Below, piece by piece: positions 8,437-15,816 of a DNA stretch of 64,000 nt. The translations under genes were made by a program, and so were the position numbers. The notes under the pieces were generated by a model. It was not told the origin of the DNA. It saw only the letters and a program-made list of their open reading frames with translations, and searched no databases. The DNA comes from Bradyrhizobium sp. 1 (GTDB lineage Bacteria > Pseudomonadota > Alphaproteobacteria > Rhizobiales > Xanthobacteraceae): assembly GCF_023073315.1 (NCBI RefSeq), contig NZ_JADPJH010000002.1, positions 62,001 through 126,000 of the forward strand, given 5' to 3'. Each line of letters opens with the position of its first letter. Position 1 is the stretch's first letter.

Positions 8437-9317
8437 CCGCGATTGTCGACGGGCATCATCACATCTGGCGGCAGGCCGACCTGCCCTGGCTGATCGGCCC
8501 GATGCAGCCACGCATCTTCGGTCCGTACGAGCCGATCCGGCGCGATTATCCGATCGAGGAATATCTCGACGACCTCAAGGGCACTGGCGTTACCCGCTCC
8601 GTCTACGTCCAGACCAATTGGGCCAATGACCGTTTCGAGGACGAGACTGCCTGGGTGCAGCGGACCGCCAACGAACATGACTGGCCACACGCCATCGTCG
8701 CCTACGCCAATTTCGCCGTGGACGACGTGCGCCCGCAGCTCGACCGTCTCAAGCCCTATCCGCTGGTGCGCGGCGTGCGGATGCAGCTCCACTGGCATGA
8801 GAACCCGCTCTATCGCTTCGCGGCCAAACCCGATCTCTGCGTCGATCCCGTAGTCCGCCGCAACATTGCGCACCTCGCCGATTACGGCTGGAGCTTCGAT
8901 CTCCAGGTGTTCACGCCGCAGATGCCGGATGCGGCGCATCTCGCGGAATCCTGCCCGAGGGTGACCTTCATCCTCCAGCACGCCGGCATGCTCGAGGATC
9001 TCTCGCCGGCGGGACGTGCGGCCTGGCGCACCGGGATCGCGAGGCTCGCGGCCTGTCCGAACGTCATCACGAAGCTCTCCGGGCTCGGCACCTTCATTCA
9101 CCGCAACGACCCCGCGCATATCGCCGCCGTGGTCATGGATTCTGTCGCAATCTTCGGCGCCGATCGCTGCCTGTTCGGCTCCAACTTTCCGATCGAGAAA
9201 TTATGGACCAGCTACCGCGAGCTCGTCGATGCGTTTCGCGCGGCAGTTGCGCCGCTGAGTACCGAGCAGCAGGACGCGATCTTCAGGACGACGGCAACGC
9301 GCGTCTACCGGCTTTGA
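8433..9317 (+). CDS. Amidohydrolase-2 family (TIM-barrel) metal-dependent hydrolase
   Basis: A 294-residue protein starting with GTG that overlaps the preceding stop. The N-terminal motif DGHHHIW gives the first metal ligands of amidohydrolase-2 barrels, and FGSNFP near the C-terminus carries the late conserved acidic/asparagine position of the family. Relatives include 2-pyrone-4,6-dicarboxylate lactonase-like and L-fuconolactone hydrolase-like enzymes, so a lactone or amide ring-opening reaction is likely but the substrate is unknown. Its coupling to the hydroxylase maturation genes suggests that it acts on the hydroxylated product. Confidence 0.83.
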   Translation: MTAIVDGHHHIWRQADLPWLIGPMQPRIFGPYEPIRRDYPIEEYLDDLKGTGVTRSVYVQTNWANDRFEDETAWVQRTANEHDWPHAIVAYANFAVDDVRPQLDRLKPYPLVRGVRMQLHWHENPLYRFAAKPDLCVDPVVRRNIAHLADYGWSFDLQVFTPQMPDAAHLAESCPRVTFILQHAGMLEDLSPAGRAAWRTGIARLAACPNVITKLSGLGTFIHRNDPAHIAAVVMDSVAIFGADRCLFGSNFPIEKLWTSYRELVDAFRAAVAPLSTEQQDAIFRTTATRVYRL

Positions 9318-9348
9318 CAGATAAAAAGCGAGACAGGGAGGGCAACGA

Positions 9349-10197
9349 ATGGCGCTGGAGATCAAGATCCTGGACTATGGCGATATCGAGCTGGAATCGA
9401 GCTTTCTGGTACTCGGCCGCGATTGCGGCCGCACCCGCCGCGTCCTCACGCTGGGCTTTTTGATCCTCGGCGGCAAGTATCCGGTCGTTGTCGACACCGG
9501 CTATCGCTCCAACCAGATCATGGAGACGCTGGGCATGCGCGGACTGCAGTACCACGAGCACATGATCGAGAACCAGCTCGCGCGCCATGGCGTGCGCATG
9601 GGCGACGTCCGCTTCGTCTGCCACACCCATCTCCACATCGACCATGCCGGCAAGGACGACCTGTTTCCGATGAACACGACCGTCGTTCTCAACCGAAAGG
9701 AGCTCGAATATTCCGTCTCCGGCCTGATGCATCCACAATATCCCGCGCCCGACATCAAGCATCTGATCGACCGTCTGCACACCAAGAGCGCGCTGCGCTT
9801 CCTCGACCTGGAAATCACCGGTCCGATCGAACTGATGCCCGGGGTTTACTGTGACGCCGCCAACGCCCACACCGAAGGCTCGATGAACATCATCGTCGAA
9901 ACCGCCGACGGCATAGCAACCATCTGCGGCGACGTCATCTACGACTTCAACGACCAGATCGTCACGCCCTTCAACGAGATCCATGACTGGGAGCCGCGCA
10001 CCACCGGCAACCATGGCACCTCCAAGCGCGCGGAGAAGGCCTCCATCAAAAAGCTGCTCAGCAATTCGCGGTACCTGCTGCCGGTGCACGATCGCCCCGC
10101 CAAGATCGAGGGCGGCATTGTCGTCGGGCGATTGCATGACCAGGTCCCCGGACCGATCGTGCAATCGCTACCCGCACGCAACTGGTTCCCTGCTTGA
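9349..10197 (+). CDS. Metallo-beta-lactamase-fold hydrolase, N-acyl-homoserine-lactonase-like
   Basis: A 282-residue protein with the dinuclear zinc motif HTHLHIDHAG (residues 92-101) and the later ligands AHTEGSMN and LLPVHDRP, the pattern of the AHL-lactonase (AiiA/AttM-like) branch of the metallo-beta-lactamase superfamily. Family members open lactone rings. In this operon, next to an amidohydrolase and an SMP-30-type lactonase, a catabolic lactone is as plausible a substrate as a quorum signal. A GGGAGG-type site precedes the ATG. No signal peptide is visible, so it is probably cytoplasmic. Confidence 0.82.
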   Translation: MALEIKILDYGDIELESSFLVLGRDCGRTRRVLTLGFLILGGKYPVVVDTGYRSNQIMETLGMRGLQYHEHMIENQLARHGVRMGDVRFVCHTHLHIDHAGKDDLFPMNTTVVLNRKELEYSVSGLMHPQYPAPDIKHLIDRLHTKSALRFLDLEITGPIELMPGVYCDAANAHTEGSMNIIVETADGIATICGDVIYDFNDQIVTPFNEIHDWEPRTTGNHGTSKRAEKASIKKLLSNSRYLLPVHDRPAKIEGGIVVGRLHDQVPGPIVQSLPARNWFPA

Positions 10198-10218
10198 CGC
10201 TTCCCTAGGATCGAACCG

Positions 10219-11796
10219 ATGACGCACGTCACCTTGCGCTCCGACTTCGAGACCCTGATCGATCCTTACGCGCCCGTCGCGCAGGTCGGAACGGGGTTTG
10301 ACTTCACGGAAGGCCCGATCTGGCATCCGACCGATCACTACCTCCTGTTCTCGGACATGCCAGCCGACGTGCGCCGCCGCTGGGATGCGCGGCGCGGCGT
10401 CGCCGAGGTCAAGCGCCCGTCGAACAAATGCAACGGCATGACCTATGATGCCGAGCTCAATCTTATCGTCTGCGAGCACGCGACATCGTCGCTGATCCGC
10501 GAGCGGCCGGACGGGCGGCGCGAGGTGCTGGCCTCGCACTTCGGCGGACAGGAGCTCAACAGCCCCAACGACGCCTGCGTGCACTCATCCGGCGCGATCT
10601 ATTTCTCGGACCCCTGGTACGGCCGCATGCCGGTCTATGGCGTCGAGCGGCCGCGCCAGCTTGGCTTCCAGGGCGTCTATCGCGTAGTGCCCGGCAGCGA
10701 GCCGAAGCTGGTCGTGGACCGCAATCTGTTCGACCAGCCAAACGGGCTGTGCTTCTCGCCCGACGAGACTCTGCTCTATGTCAACGACACCGTGCAGGCG
10801 CTGATCCGTGTGTTCGATGTCAATGCCGACGGCTCACTGTCGAACGCGCACGTGTTCGCGAGTGGCATCCGGTCCGAGCTCGAGCCGGGCCTGCCCGACG
10901 GAATGAAGTGCGACCAGCACGGCAATGTCTGGGTCACCGCGCCCGGCGGTGTCTGGGTCTATTCGCCGCGCGGGGAGCTCCTGGGAAAAGTTCGCGTGCC
11001 CGAGATGGTCGCGAATCTCGCCTGGGGCGGATCGGATTTTCGTACGCTGTACCTGACCTCGACGCATTCGGTTTATGCCATCCCGACCAAGGCCGGACCG
11101 CGCCACGAGCCCTATATGAGCGGCAGGCGCAGCAGCGGCGGAGCTCAGAACGCTGGCCCCGCAGCCGCAGCCCCTATCGTCGCCGACGGCGAGATGCGGC
11201 TCGACCCAAGCCGCTGCGCGATGATCATCCAGGATCTTCAGAACGACGTCATCATGGACGGCGGCGCATTCGCGGATTCCGGCGCACCTGGCCATGCGAA
11301 GCAACAGCATGTCGTGGAAAATGTCCGTCGCCTCGCGGAGGCTGCTCGCACGCGGGGCGTCCCCATCATTCATGTCTGGTTCGTGGTCGAGCCCGGCGCG
11401 CCGGGCGTGACGCTGAACGCGCCGCTGTTCGAGGGGCTGGTCGACAGCAAGGCGATGGTACGTGGAAGCTGGGGTGCGGCGCCGGTTTCAGGACTGGAGC
11501 CGCGCCCCGGCGACTTCGTCGTCGAGAAGATGCGGATGAGCGCCTGGGAAGGCACGCGGCTGGAGACGATCCTGAAAGCAACCGGCCGCAACATGATCAT
11601 CAATACCGGCGCCTGGACCAACATGTCGGTCGAGCACACCACACGCACCGGCGCCGACAAGGGTTATTTCATGATCGTGCCGGAGGACTGCTGCTCGACC
11701 ATGAATGCCGACTGGCATAGCGCCTCGATCAATTTCGCCATGCAGAACGTCGCAATCGTCACCCGCGCGGACGCGGTCATTAGAGCGCTGGGATGA
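10219..11796 (+). CDS. Fusion: SMP-30/gluconolactonase domain + isochorismatase-like domain
   Basis: A 525-residue two-domain protein. Residues 1-300 form an SMP-30/gluconolactonase/LRE beta-propeller (EGPIW near 30, NSPND from residue 114, and LPDGMKCDQHGN). An Ala/Gly/Ser-rich linker (about 300-325) leads to an isochorismatase-like hydrolase domain (335-525). That domain keeps the catalytic Asp (MIIQDLQND, Asp339) and Lys (EKMRMSAW, Lys437), but the expected nucleophilic cysteine after the TN motif is Ser470 (TNMSVEH). It may therefore be a binding domain or use altered chemistry. The fusion suggests sequential lactone and amide or ester hydrolysis in one pathway. It is 21 bp downstream of the lactonase-like gene. 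Confidence 0.85.
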   Translation: MTHVTLRSDFETLIDPYAPVAQVGTGFDFTEGPIWHPTDHYLLFSDMPADVRRRWDARRGVAEVKRPSNKCNGMTYDAELNLIVCEHATSSLIRERPDGRREVLASHFGGQELNSPNDACVHSSGAIYFSDPWYGRMPVYGVERPRQLGFQGVYRVVPGSEPKLVVDRNLFDQPNGLCFSPDETLLYVNDTVQALIRVFDVNADGSLSNAHVFASGIRSELEPGLPDGMKCDQHGNVWVTAPGGVWVYSPRGELLGKVRVPEMVANLAWGGSDFRTLYLTSTHSVYAIPTKAGPRHEPYMSGRRSSGGAQNAGPAAAAPIVADGEMRLDPSRCAMIIQDLQNDVIMDGGAFADSGAPGHAKQQHVVENVRRLAEAARTRGVPIIHVWFVVEPGAPGVTLNAPLFEGLVDSKAMVRGSWGAAPVSGLEPRPGDFVVEKMRMSAWEGTRLETILKATGRNMIINTGAWTNMSVEHTTRTGADKGYFMIVPEDCCSTMNADWHSASINFAMQNVAIVTRADAVIRALG

Positions 11797-11799
11797 GCA

Positions 11800-12426
11800 G
11801 TGGCAAAACTCCTGCATCTGTCCTGTTCGCCCCGCACCGATTCCGAGTCGAGCGCTGGCGCCCGCATCTTCCTTGACGGGTTTCGCCAGGCGCGGCCGGA
11901 CTGGGACATTGACGTTGTCGATCTCTGGCGCGAGCGGCTGCCGGAATTTGCCGGTCCTATCGTCGAGGCCAAATATGCGCGCATGAAGGCGCAGGCGTTC
12001 AACGACGCGCAACGCGACAGTTTTGCCGAGGCCGAGCGGATCGCGCTGCGATTTTCGCTGGCCGAACGCGTGCTGATCTCGACGCCGATGTGGAATTTCG
12101 GCATCCCTTACAAGCTGAAGCAGTGGTTCGATATCGTCATCCAACCCGGCCTGACGTTCCGCTTCGATCCGGCGCTGGGCTATCTTCCGTTGCTGAAGGA
12201 CCGGCCGACCATCGTCATCCTCGCCTCCGGCAGCGATTTTGCCACCGGCATGAACCGCGGCCGCATCGACATGGCGACGCCCTATTTGCGCGAAGCGCTC
12301 CGCTTCATCGGCGTCAGCGACGTGCGCTTCGTGTCGATCGGACCGACGGCGGGTCCGGCCGAGCCGATCCGCGCCGCGCGCGAGACCGCGCACCGCCGCC
12401 TCGCAGAGATAGCCAAGCGGTTCTGA
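11800..12426 (+). CDS. FMN-dependent NADH-azoreductase-like flavodoxin-fold protein
   Basis: A 208-residue protein with the flavodoxin-like signature of AzoR: LHLSCSPRTDSESS at the N-terminus (phosphate-binding loop) and TPMWNFGIPYKLKQWFD in the middle. Such enzymes reduce quinones or azo compounds with NAD(P)H through FMN. It starts with GTG only 3 bp after the stop of the fusion gene and is the last plus-strand gene of this operon. A quinone-reducing role beside an oxidative pathway is an inference. A short imperfect inverted repeat lies between its stop and the convergent gene that follows. Confidence 0.82.
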   Translation: MAKLLHLSCSPRTDSESSAGARIFLDGFRQARPDWDIDVVDLWRERLPEFAGPIVEAKYARMKAQAFNDAQRDSFAEAERIALRFSLAERVLISTPMWNFGIPYKLKQWFDIVIQPGLTFRFDPALGYLPLLKDRPTIVILASGSDFATGMNRGRIDMATPYLREALRFIGVSDVRFVSIGPTAGPAEPIRAARETAHRRLAEIAKRF

Positions 12427-12471
12427 GTTGCGTTCATCCGAGCAAGTTCACAGCATCTGGAACCGACTGGT

Positions 12472-13152
12472 TCAGTCATATTGAGCGGTGTGCGAACTGC
12501 CTCGCTTCACTGCACTTTCCGCAACCGCCGTTCCTGTCGCGGACGTGGCTCCGCCTCCTTTCGGGAATGTCAGCGTCTCGGTCTGCTCACCGCGCACCAT
12601 CGTCACCTCGCGGCGATTCACGGAGCCGAGTCTCCAGCCTTGATAATCGTCGTCGAGCTTCAGACGCAACGTAGCCTTGCTCGTCTCGTCGACAAAAATT
12701 CCGACACTCTGATCGCTGCCGACAACCGTCCCGACCAACACGAGCCGCAACTCAACCGGCGGCGGGCCCGGCGGTATTGGCAGCGCATTCAACGCAAGCA
12801 CCGAAAGGACCGGTGGCGGTGACGGCCGCCGCGAGGCCGAGAAGATCGGCCGTTCGTTCGTGTCCGGCAGTGCCGCAAGCGGGACTGCCCAGAGCGGATT
12901 GCCGCGCATTGCCTCCCGATTGACGGGAGACCGCGATGGCGCAGCGGGATCGGCCGGTGCCAATCTCGCGGGAGACTCCCCAAATGGACGGCTGGGCGCC
13001 GGCTCGGCGAAGCCTGTGACTGGGACGTCGACGTCCGAGAAATCCGCCGGGAGCGCCGAGGCCGAAACGCCGAGCAGAAGCGCCGGCACGAACGCGAACG
13101 GCGCCGATATCCGCCGCCTCGCCTTGTGCTGCCCTCTCATGTCGCTCGTCAT
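12472..13152 (-). CDS. Predicted periplasmic protein, type II secretion GspN/GspC-like (hypothetical)
   Basis: A 226-residue protein. An N-terminal basic and hydrophobic segment (RRRISAPFAFVPALLLGVSA) looks like a signal peptide or anchor. A Pro/Ala-rich region follows, then NPLWAVPLAALPDTNERPIF and a beta-rich domain (ELRLVLVGTVVGSDQSVGIF) resembling the GspC/GspN or PilP homology region of secretion systems. No other secretion gene is nearby, so it is an orphan and the assignment is tentative. It is convergent with the azoreductase gene and divergent from the TonB receptor, with about 280 bp of upstream sequence that includes the NikR-type operator. Confidence 0.55.
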   Translation of the reverse strand: MTSDMRGQHKARRRISAPFAFVPALLLGVSASALPADFSDVDVPVTGFAEPAPSRPFGESPARLAPADPAAPSRSPVNREAMRGNPLWAVPLAALPDTNERPIFSASRRPSPPPVLSVLALNALPIPPGPPPVELRLVLVGTVVGSDQSVGIFVDETSKATLRLKLDDDYQGWRLGSVNRREVTMVRGEQTETLTFPKGGGATSATGTAVAESAVKRGSSHTAQYD

Positions 13153-13369
13153 CGGTCAGTTCACAGCAACGCGCAGAGGACTCTCGGTCAGGAAAAGCCG
13201 GCAGCTTGCGTTCGCGGCAAATAGGGTTCGGCGAGCACAGGGCCAAGGGAAGCAAGGCTTATCGACTGCCGATGTGACACCCGTGCGAAGTGGCGGCCAC
13301 CTCTTTGATGTTTCTCCGACCTATCGCGATTCCGACACTCCGCGGCCTCCCGGTTGCCGTCAAACGCCA

Positions 13370-13397
13370 GTATGATATTGTTGCTGGATCGTCATAC
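13370..13397. promoter_or_regulatory. NikR-type nickel-responsive operator
   Basis: The sequence GTATGA (13370-13375), 16 bases, then TCATAC (13392-13397) is a perfect match in sequence and spacing to the consensus operator of the nickel repressor NikR known from the E. coli nik promoter. It lies about 35-55 bp before the TonB receptor start and overlaps a plausible -35 element, the position expected for repression by nickel-loaded NikR. No nikR gene is in the window. Confidence 0.85.
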
Positions 13398-13409
13398 TCA
13401 CCCTCTATA
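13381..13409 (+). promoter_or_regulatory. Candidate sigma-70-type promoter of the TonB receptor
   Basis: TTGCTG (13381-13386) and TCTATA (13404-13409) are separated by 17 bases, each a partial match to the consensus. The -35 hexamer sits inside the NikR-type operator. A small palindrome CACCCT-N4-AGGGTG (13399-13414) overlaps the -10 region and could be a second operator. Confidence 0.5.
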
Positions 13410-13430
13410 GGGTGGTTTTGCTGAAACTGG

Positions 13431-15647
13431 TTGTCGGGTGGGGACGTGGTAGTGCGTGGGGCCGTGTTGCGGGTGATTTCCGCCGTCGCATCATCTGGCC
13501 TGTGTGTGCTTCCGGCAGCGGCTCACGAGCTCAGCGCGGCCGCGTCCGGCGAGCTTCCGCCAGTCGCCGTTACGGCGCCGGAACATCAGCATCCCAAGCA
13601 GCACACCCACAAACGACCGCCGAAAAGCGGGAATTCGGGCAACCGGACTGCCGCTCGCACGGACAACCCGACCGAGAGTGGCAGTGCGACCGGTGCGGCG
13701 CCCGTTGGCACACCCGCCTTGCAGCCGACCGCCGCCAGTGCAGTACGCATCAGCGGCACGGAGGTGAACGCGGTTCCGTTCTCGCGGCCCGGCGAGGCGC
13801 TGGAGGTGGTGCCGGGCCTGATCGTCACGCAGCACTCCGGCGAGGGAAAAGCCAATCAGTATTTCCTGCGCGGCTTCAATCTCGATCATGGCACCGATCT
13901 TGCGATCAGCGTTGACGGCATGCCCGTCAACATGCCGACCCATGGGCATGGACAAGGCTACGCGGACATCAATTTCCTGATCCCCGAGCTCATTCGGTCC
14001 GTCGATGTGCGCAAGGGACCGTATTTCGCCAATCAGGGTGACTTCGCATCCGCTGGCGCCGTGGCGATCGACTATGTCAACCAGCTGTCGCACAACATCG
14101 CGGAGATGAGCTTCGGCAGTTTCGGCTATCGCCGCGCGTTGGCGGCAGGATCGACCCGCATTGGCGATGGCACGTTGCTGGCGGCGGTCGAGGCCGCCAA
14201 ATATGACGGGCCCTGGGACGTGCCGGACGATGTCCGCAAGCTGAACGGCGTCCTGCGCTACAGCCAGGGCACCGCGACCGACGGGCTGACGCTGACGGCG
14301 ATGGCCTACTCCAACGGCTGGAATTCGACCGACCAGGTCGCCCAGCGCGCGATCGACCAGGGCCTGATCAACCGCCTCGGCACGCTCGATCCGACCGATG
14401 GCGGCACCTCCAGCCGATTCAGCCTGTCGAGCAACTGGGCGCAGTCGAGCAACTACGGACAGACCAATGTCAGCGCTTATATCGTGCGCTCCGACCTGCG
14501 GCTGTTCAACAATTTCACCTACTTTCTCGACAATCCCGTCAATGGCGACCAGTTCAGCCAGCTCGACGGTCGCACGCTCGGCGGCGTCGATGCGCGACAT
14601 ACGTTCGATTGGCGCTTTGCCGCTCTCGAAATGCAGACCCGCGTCGGCATGCAGAGCCGCTATGACGATATCCATGTCGGCCTGTTCAAGACCGAGCAGC
14701 GCTCATGGCTGTCGACCGTGCGCGACGACCGCGTGCAGGAGGGCAATGTCGGCCTCTGGACCGATACGACAACGCGCTGGACCGACTGGCTGCGCACCAC
14801 GGTCGGCATCCGCGAGGATTTTTTCGCCGGACACGTCTTCAGCGACACGCCGGAGAATTCGGGCAATGCACAGGCGTCGATGGCAAGCCCGAAGGCCGGC
14901 CTCGTGCTCGGCCCCTGGTACAAGACCGAGTTCTACGGCAATGCCGGTTACGGCCTGCACAGCAACGACATCCGCGGCGCGACCATCACCGTCGACCCCA
15001 ACGACAAGGTGACCCCGCTCGACCGCGTGCCGCTGCTCGTGCGTTCTCGCGGGGCCGAACTCGGCATTCGCACCAAGGTGATCGAGGGTCTCACCAGCTC
15101 GCTCGCAATATTCGTGCTCGACTTCGACTCGGAGCTGTTGTTCGTCGGGGACGCCGGCACCACGGAGCCGAGCCGGCCCAGCCGCCGCGTCGGCGTGGAG
15201 TGGACGAACCAGTACAAGCCATTGCCGTGGATGACGATCGATCTCGACGTCGCCCAGACCCATGCGCGCTTCACCGATTTCGACCCCGTCGGGCCCCACA
15301 TTCCCGGCGCACCAGCATGGGTGGCCAGCAGCGCGATCACGCTCGGGGGCGACACCGGCTGGTTCGGCAGTCTGAAGGCACGCTATTTCGGTCCGCGTCC
15401 TCTCATTGAGGACGATAGCGTCCGTTCGCGGTCGTCGCTGATCTTCAATGCGCGCGCCGGGTACAAATTCGACAATGGCCTCAGGGTGCAGCTCGACGTG
15501 CTCAACCTCTTCAACGCCCAGACCAACCAGATCGAATATTATTATCTGTCGCGACTGCCGGGAGAGCCCATTGACGGCGTAGCCGATCGCCACGTCCATC
15601 CGGCCGAGCCGCTCGCGGTGCGCCTAACTGTGGCGGCACGATTCTGA
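13431..15647 (+). CDS. TonB-dependent outer-membrane receptor, probable nickel or nickel-chelate uptake
   Basis: About 738 residues. The signal peptide (LRVISAVASSGLCVLPAAAHE) is followed by a His-rich stretch (EHQHPKQHTHKRPP). A plug domain comes next (RPGEALEVVPGLIV, QYFLRGFNLDHGTDLAISVD), then a long beta-barrel ending in a terminal Phe. Start codons are ambiguous: TTG at 13431, or GTG at 13446 or 13452. The last lies 7 bp after a GGGGA-type ribosome site and gives a normal signal peptide. The NikR-type operator in its promoter and the HupE/UreJ genes downstream argue that it imports nickel across the outer membrane; that substrate is inferred. Family members use TonB-ExbBD energy. Confidence 0.88.
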   Translation: MSGGDVVVRGAVLRVISAVASSGLCVLPAAAHELSAAASGELPPVAVTAPEHQHPKQHTHKRPPKSGNSGNRTAARTDNPTESGSATGAAPVGTPALQPTAASAVRISGTEVNAVPFSRPGEALEVVPGLIVTQHSGEGKANQYFLRGFNLDHGTDLAISVDGMPVNMPTHGHGQGYADINFLIPELIRSVDVRKGPYFANQGDFASAGAVAIDYVNQLSHNIAEMSFGSFGYRRALAAGSTRIGDGTLLAAVEAAKYDGPWDVPDDVRKLNGVLRYSQGTATDGLTLTAMAYSNGWNSTDQVAQRAIDQGLINRLGTLDPTDGGTSSRFSLSSNWAQSSNYGQTNVSAYIVRSDLRLFNNFTYFLDNPVNGDQFSQLDGRTLGGVDARHTFDWRFAALEMQTRVGMQSRYDDIHVGLFKTEQRSWLSTVRDDRVQEGNVGLWTDTTTRWTDWLRTTVGIREDFFAGHVFSDTPENSGNAQASMASPKAGLVLGPWYKTEFYGNAGYGLHSNDIRGATITVDPNDKVTPLDRVPLLVRSRGAELGIRTKVIEGLTSSLAIFVLDFDSELLFVGDAGTTEPSRPSRRVGVEWTNQYKPLPWMTIDLDVAQTHARFTDFDPVGPHIPGAPAWVASSAITLGGDTGWFGSLKARYFGPRPLIEDDSVRSRSSLIFNARAGYKFDNGLRVQLDVLNLFNAQTNQIEYYYLSRLPGEPIDGVADRHVHPAEPLAVRLTVAARF

Positions 15648-15816
15648 TCGACGCCACCCAAGGCAATCGGAACCGGCTGGCCGTCACAAATCCTAAAAAA
15701 ATCTGACATGAAGCGGATGCTTCTGTCTGCCGAGAACGCCGATGCGGCCGATGGAATGGGCGATCGGATCCCAGCCTGACGCAAACGGCCGGGCGGGTTG
15801 CGGCAGGAGTAAGGGA

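Noticed and set aside
9349..10197. Assignment as a dedicated quorum-quenching lactonase
   Set aside because: The zinc motif supports the fold, but the catabolic neighbourhood makes a pathway lactone equally likely, so only the family was called.
12457..12477. Imperfect inverted repeat between the convergent azoreductase-like and secretion-like genes as a bidirectional terminator
   Set aside because: The stem is short and bulged, with no T-run on either side.
13399..13414. CACCCT-N4-AGGGTG palindrome as an independent operator
   Set aside because: It overlaps the -10 region and may be coincidental; it is mentioned with the promoter but no regulator is known for it.
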